A stretch of DNA of 47,174 nt from the NCBI GenBank assembly GCA_049515555.1, contig JBEKTY010000046.1:1-47174 (forward strand), in the 5' to 3' direction. The translations under genes were made by a program, and so were the position numbers. This DNA comes from JBEKTY01 sp049515555 (lineage in GTDB: Bacteria; Planctomycetota; Planctomycetia; Pirellulales; Thermoguttaceae). The notes under the pieces are model-generated. The model was not told the origin of the DNA. It saw only the letters and a list, made by a program, of their open reading frames with translations, and did not search any database. Of this stretch, positions 42,322 to 47,174 are shown in pieces; position 1 is the first letter of the stretch; every line of letters starts with the position of its first letter.

Positions 42322-44853
42322 CTAACGCGGAGGGGCACGAAACGGCTTGCCCGCCTTGTAGAGCTCAACCCGCTTTTGAAAATCGGCAACCAGTTGGGAT
42401 TTACCCCCCGCGGCGGCGAGCTCGATGGCTTGGTTGGCCGTTCGGACGGCGTCGTCGAACCGGCCCGCCGCGGCCATGGCCGCCGCCTCGACATCGAGCA
42501 ACTCGGGGATTTTGCGCTCGGTTTGGCGACAAGCTTCCGCGGCGAAGCGGAGCGCTTCGTCGCTGTTTCGCAGGCGGTCGTCGTTGCTGGTTGCCAACAG
42601 CCATGCCAACTGGCCCAACATCCGCGGGGGGCACTGCTTCAACTCGGCGCTGCGCCGCAAATGCTCTATCGCCGCCGCGGTCTGCCCGCGCTGCAGCAAT
42701 GCCGCACCCAGATTCAAGTGGGCCTTGCCGTGGTTTGGGCACAGCTCGACGGCCTTCATCAGGTGCGGGATGGCCTCATCGACCCGGCCGGTATGCATCA
42801 GTACGGCGCCGAGGTTGTTCTGAAAGCTGCACACGTTGGGAGTGCGCTCGATCGCCCGGCGATATTCCGCGATCGCTTCCGCCATTTTGCTCTGCTTCGA
42901 CAGCGCCACTCCCGCCTGGTAGGCGGCAAGGGCCACGGGGTCGATCCGCGCCTGCTCGGCCGGGTTGTCGGCCGGAGTCAGGGCGCTGCCCTGGGAACCC
43001 GTCCGAGAACCGTTGTCCGGCTCCGTTGCAGCCGTGGTTGGGCCGGGCTTCCCGGATAACAACGCAACACGTTTGTCCGCTGCGAGCCGCGATTGTTCCA
43101 CCGCCGCCCGGGCCTCAAGGTGCCACGGCACCCGCGACAGGACCGCTCGCCACTGCTCGGCTGCGCCGGCGGGATCACCCAGGAAGTCGAGCAGGCAGCC
43201 GAAGCGATACCGTATGTGCCAGTCGTCCGGGCGGTCGCTTGACGCCTGCCGATAGGTCTCTGCCGCCAAACGGCACGCCTGCGGATCGGCCTTCAGATAG
43301 AGTTCCCGGAGGGCCTGCCGGGCCTGTTGCAGTCGCCGCTGGTGGTCCAACTCGCCGGTGAAGGGCGGACGTGAAATCAACTCCACCATCGGCGCGGCCA
43401 GGCGGAACTCGTCCCAGGGCGTAAGCACCAACTGCTCGGCGCAGGCCGCGAGCGACGCGACTTCCGTCGATGCGGGAGCGGCCTTTCCCAGGATCTCGGC
43501 GACAGCCGCCGACACGGCCGGCAGCATCGCCTTGGCAACTTCATAGTTGCCCGCAAAGCGCAAATGGACGTGCTCGTAGAAGAACTTGTCGCCGGGAAGG
43601 CCGTAATCGCTGGCGTCGCACTCGGCAAGCCTCTGTTCGACGTCGGCACAGCGCACGCCGGCCGGCGCCGCGCTGCCGGCCACCTCCCGAATGATGTCGT
43701 TCAGGCGCGGGTCGGCCCGGAACGGCAGGGCATCCCAATAGCGGGCCAGGCGATAATGGTCTCGCGCCTCGTCGAAGCGGGAAACGGCCCAAAACAATCG
43801 GGCCAGGCGGAAGTGCAGATCGGCAAAATGGTCGTCGATCGCCAGGGCGGCCAGGTAGCGGGCGATCGCCTGCTCGTGCTCGCCGCGGCCCTCGGCACGC
43901 GATCCCGCGCCGTACTCGGTTTCCCAGCGGGCAGCGTCCGCCGCGGTCAAATCGCGGCGGTGCAAGGAGCCCTGCGGCGGCTGGTCTTTCAGGTTCACCG
44001 CCACCGTGGAAAGAATCGTGCGTACGCCGGCACGCCGGGCGACGCGGCAAATGTCCTCCAGATTGGCGCGGAAATTCGCGCAGACGGTTAACCGCCGCGG
44101 GTCGTCGGTCGCCACATAATGTTCGCGAAAGAACGCGGCATCCTGGGGTTTCTTGAGCGCCGCCGGGTCGTTGCCGTGAATGATGCGCTCCAACAACTGC
44201 CCCGTTCGCAGCGATTTCAGCCACAGGCCGGCACGGATGCAGCAGACCGGCATGGGCGAGCCCGGGAACTCCGGCCCCGGCGCGCAAAAACCCACCGCCT
44301 CGTTGTTGCCCATGTACACCACGAACAGGTCGGGCTGCCGGCGGCTGCATTCCCTGACGATCGGCAAGATCGCGTGGGAATTGATCCCCATGATCGCGGT
44401 GTTGACAATCTCCAGCCGCGTGTCGGGGTACTGGCGGCGCAGCAATACTTCCAGGATGCGGCCGAAGCTGAAGGACGGGTCCGGCGTACCCCAGGCCGCC
44501 GACTCGCCGAAAATGAAGATCCGCACCGTGCCGGCCGGCTTCGTCGCGGGGATCGACAAGGTGTCCGGCATCTCGGTGCACTGAAAACGCCGGGTGAACG
44601 TTTCGCAGGCGGTGTAGGCGTCGCCCGCGGGGGTCTGGACCAGAAAGCACGTCGAGAAGCCGAAGCCGCAGCCCGTAAGGAGGCCTTCCAAGACGGCCAG
44701 GAACACCAAGGGTGACAAGACCGCTAGCGCCAGCCGGGCGATCCATAGCTTCGCGCCGCTGAGGCGCGGCCGGGGCGGCCTAGCCGACGGCGTCTGGAGA
44801 GGCGCCTGCCGGGAGGATCTGCGCGGAGCCCCCCTCGGTTTCCATGAAGCCAT
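42322..44853 (-). CDS. Membrane-anchored SGNH-hydrolase-like protein with TPR repeats
   Basis: This protein of about 843 residues has a basic N-terminus and one membrane helix (about residues 38-58). An SGNH/GDSL-like esterase domain follows, with FGESAAWG (115-122, block I with Ser118), YMGNNEAVG (180-188) and a late FYEHVHLRFAGN block that supplies His. The first block has GES instead of the usual GDS. Several TPR units follow the esterase part, and the clearest lie in the last 170 residues (ALAAYQAGVALSKQ, AYRRAIER-type helices, KAHLNLGAALLQRG). Such proteins are seen with polysaccharide acylation or deacylation systems, so cell-surface glycan ester chemistry is plausible (inferred). I chose the ATG at 44853. 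GTG codons at 44862 and 44868 are alternatives, and none has a strong ribosome binding site. It is followed by the GH89 gene and divergent from the carbamoyltransferase. Confidence 0.82.
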   Translation of the reverse strand: MASWKPRGAPRRSSRQAPLQTPSARPPRPRLSGAKLWIARLALAVLSPLVFLAVLEGLLTGCGFGFSTCFLVQTPAGDAYTACETFTRRFQCTEMPDTLSIPATKPAGTVRIFIFGESAAWGTPDPSFSFGRILEVLLRRQYPDTRLEIVNTAIMGINSHAILPIVRECSRRQPDLFVVYMGNNEAVGFCAPGPEFPGSPMPVCCIRAGLWLKSLRTGQLLERIIHGNDPAALKKPQDAAFFREHYVATDDPRRLTVCANFRANLEDICRVARRAGVRTILSTVAVNLKDQPPQGSLHRRDLTAADAARWETEYGAGSRAEGRGEHEQAIARYLAALAIDDHFADLHFRLARLFWAVSRFDEARDHYRLARYWDALPFRADPRLNDIIREVAGSAAPAGVRCADVEQRLAECDASDYGLPGDKFFYEHVHLRFAGNYEVAKAMLPAVSAAVAEILGKAAPASTEVASLAACAEQLVLTPWDEFRLAAPMVELISRPPFTGELDHQRRLQQARQALRELYLKADPQACRLAAETYRQASSDRPDDWHIRYRFGCLLDFLGDPAGAAEQWRAVLSRVPWHLEARAAVEQSRLAADKRVALLSGKPGPTTAATEPDNGSRTGSQGSALTPADNPAEQARIDPVALAAYQAGVALSKQSKMAEAIAEYRRAIERTPNVCSFQNNLGAVLMHTGRVDEAIPHLMKAVELCPNHGKAHLNLGAALLQRGQTAAAIEHLRRSAELKQCPPRMLGQLAWLLATSNDDRLRNSDEALRFAAEACRQTERKIPELLDVEAAAMAAAGRFDDAVRTANQAIELAAAGGKSQLVADFQKRVELYKAGKPFRAPPR

Positions 44854-44982
44854 GACCGTCACAAACACACGGAGAGGTGCCCGCCGCGGCCAGCCCGGTT
44901 GCGGCCCGGGCGTACCAAGCCGACGACCTTCACAGCTTCTCTGTTCGCCCCTACGGCAAGTGGGGGCATCGTATCTTCCCCT

Positions 44983-45011
44983 ATGCTAGCAAAAAACTGC
45001 AAAAAATGCAA
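44983..45011 (-). promoter_or_regulatory. Promoter candidate for the SGNH/TPR-GH89 pair
   Basis: On the minus strand TTGCAT (45011-45006) precedes TAGCAT (44988-44983) with a 17-base A/T-rich spacer, about 130 bases before the ATG. It sits in the 203-base divergent gap, which shows no gene. Confidence 0.3.
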
Positions 45012-45031
45012 CAGGCCCATAGCCCGTTTGG

Positions 45032-45037
45032 TATACT
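45032..45037 (+). promoter_or_regulatory. -10 box candidate for the carbamoyltransferase gene
   Basis: TATACT lies 19 bases before the ATG at 45057. No good -35 box is found at the expected distance. The leader would be very short but still includes an AAGGTG ribosome binding site near 45045. Confidence 0.35.
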
Positions 45038-45056
45038 GTCAGAAAAGGTGGCAGAG

Positions 45057-46898
45057 ATGACCGCGATCTTGGGGATTTCCGCATTCTATCACGACTCGGC
45101 GGCGGCCCTGGTGGTCGATGGCCGCATCGTGGCCGCGGCCCAGGAGGAACGCTTTACCCGCCAGAAACACGACGCCCGCTTCCCGACGCACGCCATTGGC
45201 TACTGCCTGCAGGAGGCGGGCCTGGCCGCCGAAAACCTGGATTACGTCGGCTTTTACGACAAGCCGATTACCAAGTTCGAGCGGCTGCTGGAAACTTACC
45301 TGGCCGTGGTTCCCGCCGGGTATCGCTCGTTCCGCCGCGCCGTGCCGCTGTGGCTGAAAGAGAAACTGCACGTCCCGTCCGTCATTTCCCGCGCCCTGGA
45401 GGGCCGCTGCCGCGTCCGGTGCGTGTTTACCGAGCACCACGAGGCGCACGCGGGGAGCGCTTTCTTCCCGTCGCCCTTCGACGAGGCGGCCATTATCACC
45501 TTCGACGGCGTGGGCGAATGGTCGACGACCTGCATCGGCACGGGCCGCGGCAACCGCATCCAACTGAGCCACGAAATCCGCTTTCCGCATTCCCTGGGCT
45601 TGCTCTACGCGGCCTTCACCTACTACACCGGCTTCCGCATCAATTCCGGCGAATACAAGTTGATGGGCCTGGCGCCCTATGGGCGGCCGGTCTACAAGGA
45701 CCTGATTCTCTCACGCCTCTTGGACCTCAAGCCGGACGGCTCGTATCGCATGGATATGAGCTACTTCAACTACTGCCAGGGGCTGACGATGACGTCGGCG
45801 AAGTTCGCGCGACTCTTCGGCGGCCCGCCGCGACGGCCGGAAAGCGAAATCACCCAGCGGCACATGGACCTGGCCGCCTCGATTCAGGCCGTCACCGACG
45901 AGGTGATGCTCCGCACGGCCCGGCACGTGCACCGCCAAACGGGCATGAAGAACCTGGTGATGGCCGGCGGCGTGGCCCTGAACTGCGTGGGCAACGGCCG
46001 CATCGTGCGCGAAGGCCCTTTCGAGAAGGTCTGGATTCAACCGGCCTCAGGCGATGCGGGCGGCGCCTTGGGCGCCGCGCTGTTCATCTGGCATCAATTG
46101 CTGGAAAAACCCCGCGCTCCCCGCCCCGGCGATCAACAACAAGGCTCGCTGCTGGGACCGGCCTTTTCCGACGAGCAAATCCGGCAGACGCTGAACAAGC
46201 ACGGGGCGGTCTTCGACACGGCCGGCGACGACGAGGCACTGCTCGAAACGACGGCCGCGCTGCTGGCCGGGGAGAAGGTGGTGGGCTGGTTCCAGGGCCG
46301 CATGGAGTTCGGCCCGCGGGCCTTGGGCGCCCGCAGCATCCTGGGCGATGCCCGCAGTCCGTCCATGCAATCGCGGATGAATCTCAAGGTCAAGTTCCGC
46401 GAGTCGTTCCGGCCCTTCGCCCCCATCGTGCTCCGCCAGTACGCCGAGCAGTACTTCCAGATGCCCGCCGGCACGGACAGTCCTTACATGCTGCTCGTGG
46501 CGCCGGTGCGCGAAGAGATCCGCACCGCGCCGCTGCCGGGCGACGAGAGCGCATTGGGCATCGAACGATTGCACCGCTGCCGCTCGACGATTCCGGCGGT
46601 AACCCACGTCGATTACTCGGCGCGGGTCCAGACCGTGGACGCCGAGCGGAATCCCTTGCTCTGCCGCTTGCTGACCCGCTTCTACGAGAAGACCGGCTGT
46701 CCCGTGCTGATCAACACCAGTTTCAACGTCCGCGGCGAGCCGATCGTTTGCACGCCCGACGACGCCTATGGCTGTTTCATGGCGACCGACATGGACGTGC
46801 TGGTGCTGGGCCGTCACGTGTTGTACAATGAGCGGCAGAATCGCGCCGCGGGGGCCGGCCAGCGGACCCGGCACCGGGCCCAATTCCCGTTGGATTGA
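45057..46898 (+). CDS. NodU/CmcH-family carbamoyltransferase
   Basis: This 613-residue cytoplasmic enzyme transfers the carbamoyl group of carbamoyl phosphate through a carbamoyl-adenylate to a hydroxyl of a sugar, antibiotic or lipid acceptor. The N-terminal Kae1-like domain shows GISAFYHDSAAALV (6-19), EERF (30-33), the metal-binding EHHEAHAGS (126-134) and FDGVGEW (149-155). The later part shows MAGGVALNCVGNGR, EFGPRALGARSILGDAR and NTSFNVRGEPIV, all conserved in the family. The start at 45057 is chosen because conserved sequence begins there and AAGGTG lies upstream. A longer frame from 44877 has no homology-like content. Its divergent position next to an SGNH/TPR protein suggests modification of a surface glycan or glycolipid, but the acceptor is unknown. 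Confidence 0.93.
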   Translation: MTAILGISAFYHDSAAALVVDGRIVAAAQEERFTRQKHDARFPTHAIGYCLQEAGLAAENLDYVGFYDKPITKFERLLETYLAVVPAGYRSFRRAVPLWLKEKLHVPSVISRALEGRCRVRCVFTEHHEAHAGSAFFPSPFDEAAIITFDGVGEWSTTCIGTGRGNRIQLSHEIRFPHSLGLLYAAFTYYTGFRINSGEYKLMGLAPYGRPVYKDLILSRLLDLKPDGSYRMDMSYFNYCQGLTMTSAKFARLFGGPPRRPESEITQRHMDLAASIQAVTDEVMLRTARHVHRQTGMKNLVMAGGVALNCVGNGRIVREGPFEKVWIQPASGDAGGALGAALFIWHQLLEKPRAPRPGDQQQGSLLGPAFSDEQIRQTLNKHGAVFDTAGDDEALLETTAALLAGEKVVGWFQGRMEFGPRALGARSILGDARSPSMQSRMNLKVKFRESFRPFAPIVLRQYAEQYFQMPAGTDSPYMLLVAPVREEIRTAPLPGDESALGIERLHRCRSTIPAVTHVDYSARVQTVDAERNPLLCRLLTRFYEKTGCPVLINTSFNVRGEPIVCTPDDAYGCFMATDMDVLVLGRHVLYNERQNRAAGAGQRTRHRAQFPLD

Positions 46899-46929
46899 GG
46901 AGTTAGGAGCTGAAAGCTGGGAGTTTGAA

Positions 46930-47173
46930 CTGGACTTTTGCAAATTGCGGATTGGTCGGTCCCCTCTCCCTGTTCTAAGCTTGTCAACAGGTGTTTTCTA
47001 GGGGATGCCTATTCCATAGGTAAAGACGTTGAGCGTGTGGCTTCGGCCGCGCGCGGCCGAAGCCACACCCACAAACTCTTTAACAAATGAAAAGGCAAAC
47101 CCAATAAAAAACCAGTTGACAACCATAGAACAGGGAGAGGGGGCCCACCAAACCGCAAATTGCAAAAGTACAG
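46930..47173. mobile_element. MITE-like element with long terminal inverted repeats
   Basis: The ends of this stretch of about 244 bases form inverted repeats of about 73 bases (46930-47002 against 47173-47101) with 62 matching positions, starting CTG(G/T)ACTTTTGCAA. No transposase frame lies inside, and a perfect 34-base palindrome sits in the middle. A non-autonomous transposable element is the best reading. The window ends one base beyond the right end, so target-site duplication cannot be checked. Confidence 0.65.
47035..47068. repeat. Perfect 34-bp palindrome inside the MITE-like element
   Basis: The 17 bases at 47035-47051 are followed directly by their exact reverse complement, with a GGCCGCGCGCGGCC centre. 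The GTGGCTTCGG flank resembles the core of the hairpin at 39354-39402, so a shared dispersed repeat family may be nested in this element. Confidence 0.85.
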
Positions 47174-47174
47174 G

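Noticed and set aside
44877..45056. An upstream start extending the carbamoyltransferase by 60 residues
   Set aside because: The extension has no family-like content and covers the divergent promoter region. Conserved sequence begins at the ATG at 45057.

Overview
The window looks like a chromosomal piece of a planctomycete, or a related PVC-group bacterium. This is inferred from gene content, with no marker gene to confirm it. The DNA is GC-rich and long intergenic palindromes are common. Nearly every gene encodes an exported protein, and the families present (giant repeat protein with a PEP-CTERM tail, GH36, GH89 and six-hairpin glycosidases, di-heme peroxidase, Tat-exported phosphoesterase, SGNH/TPR protein) are typical of planctomycete genomes.

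Left half (468-25580): one gene encodes an 8,370-residue secreted protein. It is built from more than thirty autotransporter-associated (PATR) beta-strand repeats interrupted by PA14-like and concanavalin/LamG-like modules, and it ends in a PEP-CTERM sorting tail instead of an outer-membrane barrel. A block of about 5.9 kb (3900-9780) recurs in diverged form at about 13470-19450, so the protein grew partly by a large internal duplication. A secreted six-hairpin glycosidase gene (25585-27537) follows 4 bp after the stop codon on the same strand.

Middle (27.9-35.1 kb), all on the minus strand: one cluster runs from a small helical protein to a STAS protein and a GH63/trehalase-like glycosidase. 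A second, tightly spaced cluster encodes a di-heme cytochrome c peroxidase, a Tat-exported metallophosphoesterase, a mono-heme lipoprotein and a two-domain rhodanese. The second cluster reads as a periplasmic redox module.

Right part (35.5-46.9 kb): a double-thioredoxin protein precedes a GH36 alpha-galactosidase-like enzyme. The 5' third of the thioredoxin gene is duplicated about 1 kb away as a truncated copy, in a decayed region (38.8-40.1 kb) full of long hairpins. An SGNH/TPR membrane protein precedes a GH89 alpha-N-acetylglucosaminidase, and a NodU/CmcH-type carbamoyltransferase is divergent from this pair. The right edge holds a MITE-like inverted-repeat element.

Together the genes suggest a surface and periplasmic programme for binding and trimming complex glycans, with a separate heme/sulfur redox operon. 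No rRNA, tRNA or CRISPR array was seen.
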